In this document: one piece after another, positions 1 to 13,800 of the stretch
How positions within the stretch are numbered: the stretch's first letter is position 1
How the letters are laid out: each line of letters begins with the position of its first letter
NCBI GenBank assembly: GCA_920105625.2
Contig: OV050032.1
Location: 72,521,879-72,585,878, forward strand
Source: Clusia tigrina
Lineage: Eukaryota; Arthropoda; Insecta; Diptera; Clusiidae
Reading direction: 5' to 3'
DNA: 64,000 nt
The notes under the pieces: model-generated
What the model was told of the DNA's origin: nothing
What the model saw: the letters and a program-made list of their open reading frames with translations, nothing else
The model's database searches: none
Made by a program: the position numbers and the translations under genes

Positions 1-1230
1 CGCTCATAGCTATGCTACCCATGAGTCTCAAATAAAACACTGATACAACTTCAAATAGCCCTAACTTCTGTACGGTGCGTCCTATACCAATCAAAGTTTG
101 CAACAATCAAATGCTTGTAACTTTTTACTGGAGCTTCATAAAATCTGGAAATTTTGAGACAACAATGTACTCGTGCCTCTTATCAATTTAAGCTATCGCT
201 CATAGCTATGCTACCCTTGAGTCCCAAATCAAACACTCAAAAAACTTCAAATGGCCCTAACTTTTATACAGTGCGTCCTATACCAATCAAAGTTTGCAAC
301 AATGAAATGCTTGTAAATTTTTACTGGAGCGTCATAAAATCTTGAAATTTTGTGACTATAAAGTATTCGTGCCACGTGTCACTTTACGCTATCGCTTATA
401 GCTATGCTACCCTTAAGTCCCAAAAAAAACACTGATAAAACTTCAAATGGCCCTAACTTCTATACGGTGCGTCCTAAACCTATCAAAGTTTGCCACAATC
501 AAATGCTTTTAACACTTTACTGGAGCGTCCTACACCTATCAAAGTTGCAACAATCAAATGCTTGTAACTTTTACTGGAGCGGCATAAAATATTGAAAATT
601 TGTTACAATAAAGTACTCGTGCCTCTTGTCAATTAAAGTTATCGCTCATAGCTATGCTACCCTTGAGTACCAAAACAAACACTGATATAACTTCAAATGG
701 CGCTAACTTCTATACGGTGCGTCCTACACCTATCAAAGTTTGCAACAATCAAATGCTTCTAACGTTTTACTGGAAAGTCATAAAACCTTGAAATTTTGTA
801 ACAATAAAGTACTCGTGCCTCTTGTAACTTTACGCTATCGCTCATAGCTATGCTACCCTTGAGTCCCAAATAAAACACTGATAAAACTTCAAATGGCCCT
901 AACTTCTATACGGTGCGTCCCATACCTATCAAAGTTTGCAACAATCAAATGCTAGTACCTTTTTACTGGAGCGTCATAAAATCTTGAAATATTGTGACAA
1001 TAAAGTACTCGTGCCTCTTGTCAATTTTAGCTATCGCCCATAGCTACGCTACCCTTGAGTCCCAAATCAAACAGTCATAAAACTTCAATTGGCCCTAAAT
1101 TCTATACAGTGCGTCCTACACCTATCAAAGTTTGCAACAACCAAATGCTTGTAACTCTTTACTGGAGCGTCAAAAAATCGTGAAATTTTGTGGCAATAAA
1201 GTACTCGTGAATCTTGTCAATTAAAGTTAT
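1..1230 (+). repeat. Divergent satellite monomers at left edge (196,196,250,196,196,196 bp)
   Basis: Six monomers can be counted from the start of the CGCTCATAGC motif at 1, 197, 393, 643, 839, 1035 and 1231, giving periods of 196, 196, 250, 196, 196 and 196 bp. The third is a long monomer with the doubled CCTATCAAAGTT segment. These copies carry many private substitutions (for example CGCTTATAGC at 393 and CGCCCATAGC at 1035) not shared by the interior blocks, so this stretch has been homogenised less than what follows. Open frames at 154-345 and 404-595 are satellite reading frames, not genes. Confidence 0.9.
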
Positions 1231-2397
1231 CGCTCATAGCTGTGCTACGCTTGAGTCCCAAAACAAACACTGATAATAATTCAAATGGCCCTTACTTCTA
1301 CACGGTGCGTCCTACACCTATCAAAGTTTGCAACAATCAAATGCTTGTAACTTTTTACTGGAGCGTCATAAAATCTTGAAATTTTGTGGCAATAAAGTAT
1401 TCGAGCCTCTTGTCAATTAAAGTTATCGCTCATAGCTGTGCTACGCTTGAGTCCCAAAATTAACACTGATAATAATTCAAATGGCCCTAACTTCTACACG
1501 GTGCGTCCTACACCTATCAAAGTTTGCAACAATCAAATGCTTGTAACTTTTTACTGCAGCGTCGTAAAATCGTGAAATTTTGTGGCAATAAAGTACTCGA
1601 GCCTCTTGTCAATTAAAGTTATCGCTCATAGCTGTGCTACGCTTGAGTCCCAAAACAAACACTGATAATAATTCAAATGGCCCTAACTTCTACACGGTGC
1701 GTCCTACACCTATCAAAGTTTGCAACAATCAAATGCTAGTAACTTTTTACTGGAGCGTCATAAAATCTTGAAATTTTGTGACAATAAATACTCGTGCCTC
1801 TTGTCAATTTAAGCTTTCGCTCATAGCCATGCTACCCTTGAGTCCCAAATCAAACATTGATAAAACTTCAAATGGCCCTAACTTGTATACGGTGCGTCAT
1901 ACACCTATCAAAGTTTGCAACAATCAAATGCTTGTAACTTTTTACTGAAGCGTCATAAAATCGTGAAATTTAGTGGCAATAAAGTACTCGAGCCTCTTGT
2001 CAATTAAAGTTATCGCTCATAGCTGTGCTACGCTTGAGTTCCAAAACAAACGATGATAATAATTTAAATTACCCTAACTTCACCACGGTGCGTCCTACAC
2101 CTATCAAAGTTTGCAACAATCAAATGCTTGTAACTTTTTACTGGAGCGTCATAAAATCTTGAAATTTTGTGACAATAAAGCCTTTTGACAATGTAAGCTA
2201 TCGCTCATAGCTCTGCTACACTTGAGTCCCAAATAAAACACTGATACAACTTCAAATAGCCCTAACTTTTATACAGTGCGTCCTACACCTATCAAAGTTT
2301 GCAACAATCAAATGCTTGTAGCTTTTTACTGGAGCGTCATAAAATCGTGAAATTTTGTGGCAATAAAGTACTCGTGCCTCTTGTCAATTAAAGTTAT
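1231..2397 (+). repeat. Run of short satellite monomers
   Basis: Monomer starts fall at 1231, 1427, 1623, 1818, 2014, 2202 and 2398, giving periods near 196 bp and one 188-bp copy (2014-2201) with a deletion around AAAGCCTTTTGACAATG. Most copies have the GCTGTGCTACGCTTGAG and TACTCGAGCC variants typical of the 196-bp class. Private markers (CCCAAAATTAACACTG at ~1453, CGATGATAATAATTT at ~2050) recur 8422 bp downstream, so this run is a copy of the one near 9.65-10.8 kb. No gene is seen. Confidence 0.9.
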
Positions 2398-5300
2398 CGC
2401 TCATAGCTGTGCTACCCTTGAGTCCCGAAACAAACACTGATAATACTTCAAATGCCCCTAACTTCTATACGGTGCGTCCTACACATGTCAAAGTTTGATA
2501 GAATCAGATGCTTTTACCACCTTACTGGAGCGTCCTACACCTATCAAAGTTGCAACAATCAAATGCTTGTAACTTTTTACTGGAGCGTCATAAAATATTG
2601 AAATTTTGTGACAACCGTCCCATTGCCTCTTGTCAATTTAAGCTTTCGCTCATAGCTTTGCTACCCTTGAGTCCCAAATCAAACATTGATAAAACTTCAA
2701 ATGGTCCTAACTTCTATACGGTGCGTCCTACACCTATCAAAGTTTGATACAATCAAATGCTATTAACACTTTACTGGAGCGTCCTACACCTATCAAAGTT
2801 GCAACAATCAAATGCTTGTAACTTTTTACTGGAGAGTCATAAAATATTGAAATTTTGTGACAACCGTCCCATTGCCTCTTGTCAATTTAAGCTTTCGCTC
2901 ATAGCTATGCTACCCTTGAGTCCCAAATCAAACATTGATAAAACTTCAAATGGCCCTAACTTGTATACGGTGCGTCATACACCTATCAAAGTTTGCAACA
3001 ATCAAATGCTTGTAACTTTTTACTGAAGCGTCATAAAATCGTGAAATTTAGTGGCAATAAAGTACTCGAGCCTCTTGTCAATTAAAGTTATCGCTCATAG
3101 CTGTGCTACCCTTGAGTCCCGAAACAAACACTGATAATACTTCAAATGCCCCTAACTTCTATACGGTGCGTCCTACACATGTCAAAGTTTGATAGAATCA
3201 GATGCTTTTAACACCTTACTGGAGCGTCCTACACCTATCAAAGTTGCAACAATCAAATGCTTGTAACTTTTTACTGGAGCGTCATAAAATATTGAAATTT
3301 TGTGACAACCGTCCCATTGTCTCTTGTCAATTTAAGCTTTCGCTCATAGCTATGCTACCCTTGAGTCCCAAATCAAACATTGATAAAACTTCAAATGGTC
3401 CTAACTTCTATACGGTGCGTCCTACACCTATCAAAGTTTGATACAATCAAATGCTATTAACACTTTACTGGAGCGTCCTACACCTATCAAAGTTGCAACA
3501 ATCAAATGCTTGTAACTTTTTACTGGAGCGTCATAAAATATTGAAATTTTGTGACAACCGTCCTCGTGCCTCTTGTCAATTTAAGCTTTCGCTCATAGCT
3601 ATGCTACCCTTGAGTCGCAAATCAAACATTGATAAAACTTCAAATGGCCCTAACTTCTATACGGTGCGTCCTACACCTATCAAAGTTTGATACAATTAAA
3701 TGCTATTAATAGTTTACTGGAGCGTCCTACACCTACCAAAGTTTGCAACAATAAAATGCTTGTAACTTTTTAATGGAGCGTCATAAAATCGTGAAATTTT
3801 GTGGCAATAAAGTACTCGAGCCTCTTGTCAATTAAAGTTATCGCTCATAGCTGTGCTACCCTTGAGTCCCAAAACAAACACTGATAATACTTCAAATGCC
3901 CCTAACTTCTATACGGTGCGTCCTACACATGTCAAAGTTTGATAGAATCAAATGCTTTTAACACCTTACTGGAGCGTCCTACACCTATCAAAGTTGCAAC
4001 AATCAAATGCTTGTAACTTTTTACTGGAGCGTTATAAAATATTGAAATTTTGTGACAACCGTCCCATTGCCTCTTGTCAATTTAAGCTTTCGCTCATAGC
4101 TATGCTACCCTTGAGTCCCAAATCAAACATTGATAAAACTTCAAATGGTCCTAACTTCTATACGGTGCGTCCTACACCTATCAAAGTTTGATACAATCAA
4201 ATGCTATTAACACTTTGCTGGAGCGTCCTACACCTATCAAAGTTTGCAACAATCAAAAGCTTGTAGCTTTTTACTGGAGCGTCATAAAATCGTGAAATTT
4301 TGTGGCAATAAAGTACTCGTGCCTCTTGTCAATTTAAGCTTTCGCTCATAGCCATGCTACCCTTGAGTCCCAAATCAAACATTGATAAAACTTCAAATGG
4401 CAATAACTTGTATACGGTGCGTCATACACCTATCAAAGTTTGCAACAATCAAATGCTTGTAACTTTTTACTGAAGCGTCATAAAATCGTGAAATTTAGTG
4501 GCAATAAAGTACTCGAGCCTCTTGTCAATTAAAGTTATCGCTCAAAGCTGTGCTACCCTTGAGTCCCGAAACAAACACTGATAATACTTCAAATGCCCCT
4601 AACTTCTATACGGTGCGTCCTACACATGTCAAAGTTTGATAGAATCAGATGCTTTTAACACCTTACTGAAGCGTCCTACACCTATCAAAGTTGCGACAAT
4701 CAAATGCTTGTAACTTTTTACTGGAGCGTCATAAAATATTGAAATTTTGTGACAACCGTCCCATTGCCTCTTGTCAATTTAAGCTTTCGCTCATAGCTAC
4801 GCTACCCTTGAGTCGCAAATCAAACATTGATAAAACTTCAAATGGCCCTAACTTCTATACGGTGCGTCCTACACCTATCAAAGTTTGATACAATCAAATG
4901 CTATTAATACTTTACTGGATCGTCCTACACCTACCAAAGTTTGCAACAATCAAATGCTTGTAACTTTTTAATGGAGCGTCATAAAATCGTGAAATTTTGT
5001 GGCAATAAAGTACTCGAGCCTCTTGTCAATTAAAGTTATCGCTCATAGCTGTGCTACCCTTGAGTCCCGAAACAAACACTGATAATACTTCAAATGCCCC
5101 TAACTTCTATACGGTGCGTCCTACACATGTCAAAGTTTGATAGAATCAAATGCTTTTAACACCTTACTGGAGCGTCCTACACCTATCAAAGTTGCAACAA
5201 TCAAATGCTTGTAACTTTTTACTGGAGCGTCATAAAATATTGAATATTTGTGACAACCGTCCTATTGCCTCTTGTCAATTTAAGCTTTCGCTCATAGCTA

Positions 5301-8300
5301 TGCTACCCTTGAGTCGCAAATCAAACATTGATAAAACTTCAAATGGCCCTAACTTCTATACGGTGCGTCCTACACCTATCAAAGTTTGATACAATCAAAT
5401 GCTATTAATACTTTACTGGAGCGTCCTACACCTATCAAAGTTTGCAACAATCAAAAGCTTGTAGCTTTTTACTGGAGCGTCATAAAATCGTGAAATTTTG
5501 TGGCAATAAAGTACTCGAGCCTCTTGTCAATTAAAGTTATCGCTCATAGCTATGCTACCCTTGAGTCCCAAATCAAACATTGATAAAACTTCAAGTGGTC
5601 CTAACTTCTATACGGTGCGACCTGCACCTGTCAAAGTTTGATACAATTAAATACTTTTAACACTTTACTGGAGCGTCCTACACCTATCAAAGTTGCAACA
5701 ATCAAATGCTTGTAACTTTTTACTGGAGCGTCATAAAATATTGAAATTTTGTGACAGCCGTCCTCGTGCCTCTTGTCAATTTAAGCTTTCGCTCATAGCT
5801 ATGCTACCCTTGAGTCCCAAATCAAACATTGATAAAACTTCAAATGGCCCTAACTTGTATACGGTGCGTCATACACCTATCAAAGTTTGCAACAATCAAA
5901 TGCTTGTAACTTTTTACTGAAGCGTCATAAAATCGTGAAATTTAGTGGCAATAAAGTACTCGAGCCTCTTGTCAATTAAAGTTATCGCTCATAGCTGTGC
6001 TACGCTTGAGTTCCAAAACAAACATTGATAATAATTCAAATGACCCTAACTTCACCACGGTGCGTCCTACACCTATCAAAGTTTGCAACAATCAAATGCT
6101 TGTAACTTTTTACTGGAGCGTCATAAAATCTTGAAATTTTGTGACAATAAAGCCTTTTGTCAATGTAAGCTATCGCTCATAGCTCTGCTACACTTGAGTC
6201 CCAAATAAAACACTGATACAACTTCAAATAGCCCTAACTTTTATACAGTGCGTCCTACACCTATCAAAGTTTGCAACAATCAAATGCTTGTAGCTTTTTA
6301 CTGGAGCGTCATAAAATCGTGAAATTTTGTGGCAATAAAGTACTCGTGCCTCTTGTCAATTAAAGTTATCGCTCATAGCTGTGCTACCCTTGAGTCCCGA
6401 AACAAACACTGATAATACTTCAAATGCCCCTAACTTCTATACGGTGCGTCCCACACATGTCAAAGTTTGATAGAATCAGATGCTTTTAACACCTTACTGG
6501 AGCGTCCTACACCTATCAAAGTTGCAACAATCAAATGCTTGTAACTTTTTACTGGAGCGTCATAAAATATTGAAATTTTGTGACAGCCGTCCCATAGCCT
6601 CTTGTCAATTTAAGCTTTCGCTCATAGCTATGCTACCCTTGAGTCCCAAATCAAACATTGATAAAACTTCAAATGGTCCTTACTTCTATACGGTGCGTCC
6701 TACACCTATAAAAGTTTGATACAACCAAATGCTATTAACACTTTACTGGAGCGTCCTACACCTATCAAAGTTGCAACAATCAAATGCTTGTAACTTTTTA
6801 CTGGAGCGTCATAAAATATTGAAATTTTGTGACAACCGTCCCATTGCCTCTTGTCAATTTAAGCTTTCGCTCATAGCTATGCTACCCTTGAGTCCCAAAT
6901 CAAACATTGATAGAACTTCAAATGGCCCTAACTTGTATACGGTGCATCATACACCTATCAAAGTTTGCAACAATCAAATGCTTGTAACTTTTTACTGAAG
7001 CGTCATAAAATCGTGAAATTTTGTGGCAATAAAGTACTCGAGCCTCTTGTCAATTAAAGTTATCGCTCAAAGCTGTGCTACCCTTGAGTCCCGAAACAAA
7101 CACTGATAATACTTCAAATGCCCCTAACTTCTATACGGTGCGTCCTACACATGTCAAAGTTTGATAGAATCAGATGCTTTTAACACCTTACTGGAGCGTC
7201 CTACACCTATCAAAGTTGCAACAATCAAATGCTTGTAACTTTTTACTGGAGCGTCATAAAATATTGAAATTTTGTGACAACCGTCCCATTGCCTCTTGTC
7301 AATTTAAGCTTTCGCTCATAGCTATGCTACCCTTGAGTCCCAAATCAAACATTGATAAAACTTCAAATGGTCCTAACTTCTATACGGTGCGTCCTACACC
7401 TATCAAAGTTTGATACAATCAAATGCTATTAACACTTTACTGGAGCGTCCTACACCTATCAAAGTTGCAACAATCAAATGCTTGTAACTTTTTACTGGAG
7501 CGTCATAAAATATTGAAATTTTGTGACAACCGTCCTCGTGCCTCTTGTCAATTTAAGCTTTCGCTCATAGCTATGCTACCCTTGAGTCGCAAATCAAACA
7601 TTGATAAAACTTCAAATGGCCCTAACTTCTATACGGTGCGTCCTACACCTATCAAAGTTTGATACAATCAAATGCTATTAATACTTTACTGGAGCGTCCT
7701 ACACCTACCAAAGTTTGCAACAATCAAATGCTTGTAACTTTTTACTGAAGCGTCATAAAATCGTGAAATTTAGTGGCAATAAAGTACTCGAGCCTCTTGT
7801 CAATTAAAGTTATCGCTCAAAGCTGTGCTACCCTTGAGTCCCGAAACAAACACTGATAATACTTCAAATGCCCCTAACTTCTATACGGTGCGTCCTACAC
7901 ATGTCAAAGTTTGATAGAATCAGATGCTTTTAACACCTTACTGAAGCGTCCTACACCTATCAAAGTTGCGACAATCAAATGCTTGTAACTTTTTACTGGA
8001 GCGTCATAAAATATTGAAATTTTGTGACAACCGTCCCATTGCCTCTTGTCAATTTAAGCTTTCGCTCATAGCTATGCTACCCTTGAGTCCCAAATCAAAC
8101 ATTGATAAAACTTCAAATGGTCCTAACTTCTATACGGTGCGTCCTACACCTATCAAAGTTTGATACAATCAAATGCTATTAACACTTTACTGGAGCGTCC
8201 TACACCTACCAAAGTTTGCAACAATCAAATGCTTGTAACTTTTTAATGGAGCGTCATCAAATCGTGAAATTTTGTGGCAATAAAGTACTCGAGCCTCTTG

Positions 8301-9059
8301 TCAATTAAAGTTATCGCTCATAGCTGTGCTACCCTTGAGTCCCGAAACAAACACTGATAATACTTCAAATGCCCCTAACTTCTATACGGTGCGTCCTACA
8401 CATGTCAAAGTTTGATAGAATCAAATGCTTTTAACACCTTACTGGAGCGTCCTACACCTATCAAAGTTGCAACAATCAAATGCTTGTAACTTTTTACTGG
8501 AGCGTCATAAAATATTGAAATTTTGTGACAACCGTCCCATTGCCTCTTGTCAATTTAAGCTTTCGCTCATAGCTATGCTACCCTTGAGTCGCAAATCAAA
8601 CATTGATAAAACTTCAAATGGCCCTAACTTCTATACGGTGCGTCCTACACCTATCAAAGTTTGATACAATCAAATGCTATTAATACTTTACTGGAGCGTC
8701 CTACACCTATCAAAGTTTGCAACAATCAAAAGCTTGTAGCTTTTTACTGGAGCGTCATAAAATCGTGAAATTTTGTGGCAATAAAGTACTCGAGCCTCTT
8801 GTCAATTAAAGTTATCGCTCATAGCTATGCTGCCCTTGAGTCCCAAATCAAACATTGATAAAACCTCAAGTGGTCCTAACTTCTATACGGTGCGTCCTGC
8901 ACCTGTCAAAGTTTGATACAATTAAATACTTTTAACACTTTACTGGAGCGTCCTACACCTATCAAAGTTGCAACAATCAAATGCTTGTAACTTTTTACTG
9001 GAGCGTCATAAAATATTGAAATTTTGTGACAACCGTCCTCGTGCCTCTTGTCAATTAAA
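2398..9059 (+). repeat. Left-domain mixed long/short satellite block
   Basis: Long monomers of 249-252 bp alternate with 196-bp monomers. The spacing series 249, 445 (=249+196), 249 recurs from 2508 and again from 6480, a parallel arrangement 3972 bp apart. Long monomers here carry ACAACCGTCCCATTGCC or ACAACCGTCCTCGTGCC. Monomers with GAGTCCCGAAACAAACACTG and ACACATGTCAAAGTTTGATA form a further recognisable subtype. The whole stretch is satellite and contains no other sequence. Confidence 0.88.
2647..2895 (+). repeat. Representative long (249-bp) satellite monomer
   Basis: This monomer shows the long class clearly. It contains two consecutive versions of a ~55-bp segment: CCTATCAAAGTTTGATACAA with ATGCTATTAACACTTTACTGG, then CCTATCAAAGTTGCAACAA with ATGCTTGTAACTTTTTACTGG. 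The short class has only one. The ACAACCGTCC variant, two bases shorter than ACAATAAAGTAC, brings the total to 249 bp. Because 249 is 83 codons exactly, each long monomer yields the same 79-codon open frame, closed by a TGA in AAAGTTTGATAC. It is described here as repeat structure, not as a gene. Confidence 0.9.
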
Positions 9060-10850
9060 GTTATCGCTCATAGCTGTGCTAAGCTTGAGTCCCAAAACAA
9101 ACACTGATAATAATTCAAATGGCCCTAACTTCTATACGGTGTGTCCTACACCTATCAAAGTTTGCAACAATCAAATGCTTGTAACTTTTTACTGGAGCGT
9201 CATAAAACCTTGAAATTTTGTGACAATAAAGTACTCGTGCCTCTTGTTAATTTAAGCTATCGCTCATAGCTCTGCTACCCTTGAGTCCCAAATAAAACAC
9301 TGATACAACTTCAAATAGCCCTAACTTTAATACAGTGTGTCCTACACCTATCAAAGTTTGCAACAATCAAATGCTTGTAACATTTTACTGGAGCGTCATA
9401 AAATCGTGAAGTTTTGTGGCAATAAAGTACTCGAGCCTCTTGTCAATTAAAGTTATCGCTCATAGCTGTGCTACGCTTGAGTCCCAAAATAAACACTGAT
9501 AATAATTCAAATGGCCCTAACTTCTACACGGCGCGTCCTACACCTATCAAAGTTTGCAACAATAAAATGCTTGTAACTTTTTACTGGAGCGTCATAAAAT
9601 CGTGAAATTTTGTGGCAATAAAGTACTCGAGCCTCTTGTCAATTAAAGTTATCGCTCATAGCTTTGCTACGCTTGAGTCCCAAAACAAACACTGATAATA
9701 ATTCAAATGGCCCTTACTTCTACACGGTGCGTCCTACACCTATCAAAGTTTGCAACAATCAAATGCTTGTAACTTTTTACTGGAGCGTCATAAAATCTTG
9801 AAATTTTGTGGCAATAAAGTACTCGAGCCTCTTGTCAATTAAAGTTATCGCTCATAGCTGTGCTACGCTTGAGTCCCAAAATTAACACTGATAATAATTC
9901 AAATGGCCCTAACTTCTACACGGTGCGTCCTACACCTATCAAAGTTTGCAACAATCAAATGCTTGTAACTTTTTACTGGAGCGTCGTAAAATCGTGAAAT
10001 TTTGTGGCAATAAAGTACTCGAGCCTCTTGTCAATTAAAGTTATCGCTCATAGCTGTGCTACGCTTGAGTCCCAAAACAAACACTGATAATAATTCAAAT
10101 GGCCCTAACTTCTACACGGTGCGTCCTACACCTATCAAAGTTTGCAACAATCAAATGCTTGTAACTTTTTACTGGAGCGTCATAAAATCTTGAAATTTTG
10201 TGACAATAAATACTCGTGCCTCTTGTCAATTTAAGCTTTCGCTCATAGCCATGCTACCCTTGAGTCCCAAATCAAACATTGATAAAACTTCAAATGGCCC
10301 TAACTTGTATACGGTGCGTCATACACCTATCAAAGTTTGCAACAATCAAATGCTTGTAACTTTTTACTGAAGCGTCATAAAATCGTGAAATTTAGTGGCA
10401 ATAAAGTACTCGAGCCTCTTGTCAATTAAAGTTATCGCTCATAGCTGTGCTACGCTTGAGTTCCAAAACAAACGATGATAATAATTTAAATGACCCTAAC
10501 TTCACCACGGTGCGTCCTACACCTATCAAAGTTTGCAACAATCAAATGCTTGTAACTTTTTACTGGAGCGTCATAAAATCTTGAAATTTTGTGACAATAA
10601 AGCCTTTTGACAATGTAAGCTATCGCTCATAGCTCTGCTACACTTGAGTCCCAAATAAAACACTGATACAACTTCAAATAGCCCTAACTTTTATACAGTG
10701 CGTCCTACACCTATCAAAGTTTGCAACAATCAAATGCTTGTAGCTTTTTACTGGAGCGTCATAAAATCGTGAAATTTTGTGGCAATAAAGTACTCGTGCC
10801 TCTTGTCAATTAAAGTTATCGCTCATAGCTGTGCTACCCTTGAGTCCCGA
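9060..10850 (+). repeat. Second run of short satellite monomers
   Basis: Monomers start at 9653, 9849 and 10,045, exactly 196 bp apart, and carry GCTGTGCTACGCTTGAG, CACTGATAATAATTC and TACTCGAGCC. The run repeats the order of variants seen at ~1.2-2.4 kb (offset 8422 bp) and is itself repeated at ~23.4-24.8 kb (offset 13,992 bp). No gene is seen. Confidence 0.88.
9849..10044 (+). repeat. Representative short (196-bp) satellite monomer
   Basis: This is a clean example of the short class, measured from CGCTCATAGCTGTGC to the next identical motif, exactly 196 bp. Landmarks in order are GCTTGAGTCCCAAAAT, CACTGATAATAATTCAAATGG, CTACACGGTGCGTCC, one CCTATCAAAGTTTGCAAC, one ATGCTTGTAACTTTTTAC, TGGAGCGTC, TGTGGCAATAAAGTACTCGAG and AATTAAAGTTAT. 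It carries the XhoI-type palindrome CTCGAG, which many long monomers lack. Confidence 0.92.
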
Positions 10851-13800
10851 AACAAACACTGATAATACTTCAAATGCCCCTAACTTCTATACGGTGCGTC
10901 CTACACCTATCAAAGTTGCAACAATCAAATGCTTGTAACTTTTTACTGGAGCGTCATAAAATATTGAAATTTTGTGACAACCGTCCCATTGCCTCTTGTC
11001 AATTTAAGCTTTCGCTCATAGCTATGCTACCCTTGAGTCCCAAATCAAACATTGATAAAACTTCAAATGGTCCTAACTTCTATACGGTGCGTCCTACACC
11101 TATCAAAGTTTGATACAGTCAAATGCTATTAACACTTTACTGGAGCGTCCTACACCTATCAAAGTTGCAACAATCAAATGCTTGTAACTTTTTACTGGAG
11201 CGTCATAAAATATTGAAATTTTGTGACAACCGTCCCATTGCCTCTTGTCAATTTAAGCTTTCGCTCATAGCTATGCTACCCTTGAGTCCCAAATCAAACA
11301 TTGATAAAAATTCAAATGGCCCTAACTTGTATACGGTGCGTCATACACCTATCAAAGTTTGCAACAATCAAATGCTTGTAACTTTTTACTGAAGCGTCAT
11401 AAAATCGTGAAATTTAGTGGCAATAAAGTACTCGAGCCTCTTGTCAATTAAAGTTATCGCTCATAGCTGTGCTACCCTTGAGTCCCGAAACAAACACTGA
11501 TAATACTTCAAATGCCCCTAACTTCTATACGGTGCGTCCTACACATGTCAAAGTTTGATAGAATCAGATGCTTTTAACACCTTACTGGAGCGTCCTACAC
11601 CTATCAAAGTTGCAACAATCAAATGCTTGTAACTTTTTACTGGAGCGTCATAAAATATTGAAATTTTGTGACAACCGTCCCATTGTCTCTTGTCAATTTA
11701 AGCTTTCGCTCATAGCTATGCTACCCTTGAGTCCCAAATCAAACATTGATAAAACTTCAAATGGTCCTAACTTCTATACGGTGCGTCCTACACCTATCAA
11801 AGTTTGATACACTCAAATGCTATTAACACTTTACTGGAGCGTCCTACACCTATCAAAGTTGCAACAATCAAATGCTTGTAACTTTTTACTGGAGCGTCAT
11901 AAAATATTGAAATTTTGTGACAACCGTCCTCGTGCCTCTTGTCAATTTAAGCTTTCGCTCATAGCTATGCTACCCTTGAGTCGCAAATCAAACATTGATA
12001 AAACTTCAAATGGCCCTAACTTCTATACGGTGCGTCCTACACCTATCAAAGTTTGATACAATTAAATGCTATTAATACTTTACTGGAGCGTCCTACACCT
12101 ACCAAAGTTTGCAACAATCAAATGCTTGTAACTTTTTAATGGAGCGTCATAAAATCGTGAAATTTTGTGGCAATAAAGTACTCGAGCCTCTTGTCAATTA
12201 AAGTTATCGCTCATAGCTGTGCTACGCTTGAGTTCCAAAACAAACATTGATAATAATTCAAATGACCCTAACTTCACCACGGTGCGTCCTACACCTATCA
12301 AAGTTTGCAACAATCAAATGCTTGTAACTTTTTACTGGAGCGTCATAAAATCTTGAAATTTTGTGACAATAAAGCCTTTTGTCAATGTAAGCTATCGCTC
12401 ATAGCTCTGCTACACTTGAGTCCCAAATAAAACACTGATACAACTTCAAATAGCCCTAACTTTTATACAGTGCGTCCTACACCTATCAAAGTTTGCAACA
12501 ATCAAATGCTTGTAGCTTTTTACTGGAGCGTCATAAAATCGTGAAATTTTGTGGCAATAAAGTACTCGTGCCTCTTGTCAATTAAAGTTATCGCTCATAG
12601 CTGTGCTACCCTTGAGTCCCGAAACAAACACTGATAATACTTCAAATGCCCCTAACTTCTATACGGTGCGTCCTACACATGTCAAAGTTTGATAGAATCA
12701 GATGCTTTTAACACCTTACTGGAGCGTCCTACACCTATCAAAGTTGCAACAATCAAATGCTTGTAACTTTTTACTGGAGCGTCATAAAATATTGAAATTT
12801 TGTGACAACCGTCCCATTGCCTCTTGTCAATTTAAGCTTTCGCTCATAGCTATGCTACCCTTGAGTCCCAAATCAAACATTGATAAAACTTCAAATGGCC
12901 CTAACTTGTATACGGTGCGTCATACACCTATCAAAGTTTGCAACAATCAAATGCTTGTAACTTTTTACTGAAGCGTCATAAAATCGTGAAATTTAGTGGC
13001 AATAAAGTACTCGAGCCTCTTGTCAATTAAAGTTATCGCTCAAAGCTGTGCTACCCTTGAGTCCCGAAACAAACACTGATAATACTTCAAATGCCCCTAA
13101 CTTCTATACGGTGCGTCCTACACATGTCAAACTTTGATAGAATCAGATGCTTTTAACACCTTACTGAAGCGTCCTACACCTATCAAAGTTGCGACAATCA
13201 AATGCTTGTAACTTTTTACTGGAGCGTCATAAAATATTGAAATTTTGTGACAACCGTCCCATTGCCTCTTGTCAATTTAAGCTTTCGCTCATAGCTATGC
13301 TACCCTTGAGTCCCAAATCAAACATTGATAAAACTTCAAATGGTCCTAACTTCTATACGGTGCGTCCTACACCTATCAAAGTTTGATACAATCAAATGCT
13401 ATTAACACTTTACTGGAGCGTCCTACACCTATCAAAGTTGCAACAATCAAATGCTTGTAACTTTTTACTGGAGCGTCATAAAATATTGAAATTTTGTGAC
13501 AACCGTCCTCGTGCCTCTTGTCAATTTAAGCTTTCGCTCATAGCTATGCTACCCTTGAGTCGCAAATCAAACATTGATAAAACTTCAAATGGCCCTAACT
13601 TCTATACGGTGCGTCCTACACCTATCAAAGTTTGATACAATTAAATGCTATTAATACTTTACTGGAGCGTCCTACACCTACCAAAGTTTGCAACAATCAA
13701 ATGCTTGTAACTTTTTAATGGAGCGTCATAAAATCGTGAAATTTTGTGGCAATAAAGTTCTCGAGCCTCTTGTCAATTAAAGTTATCGCTCATAGCTGTG

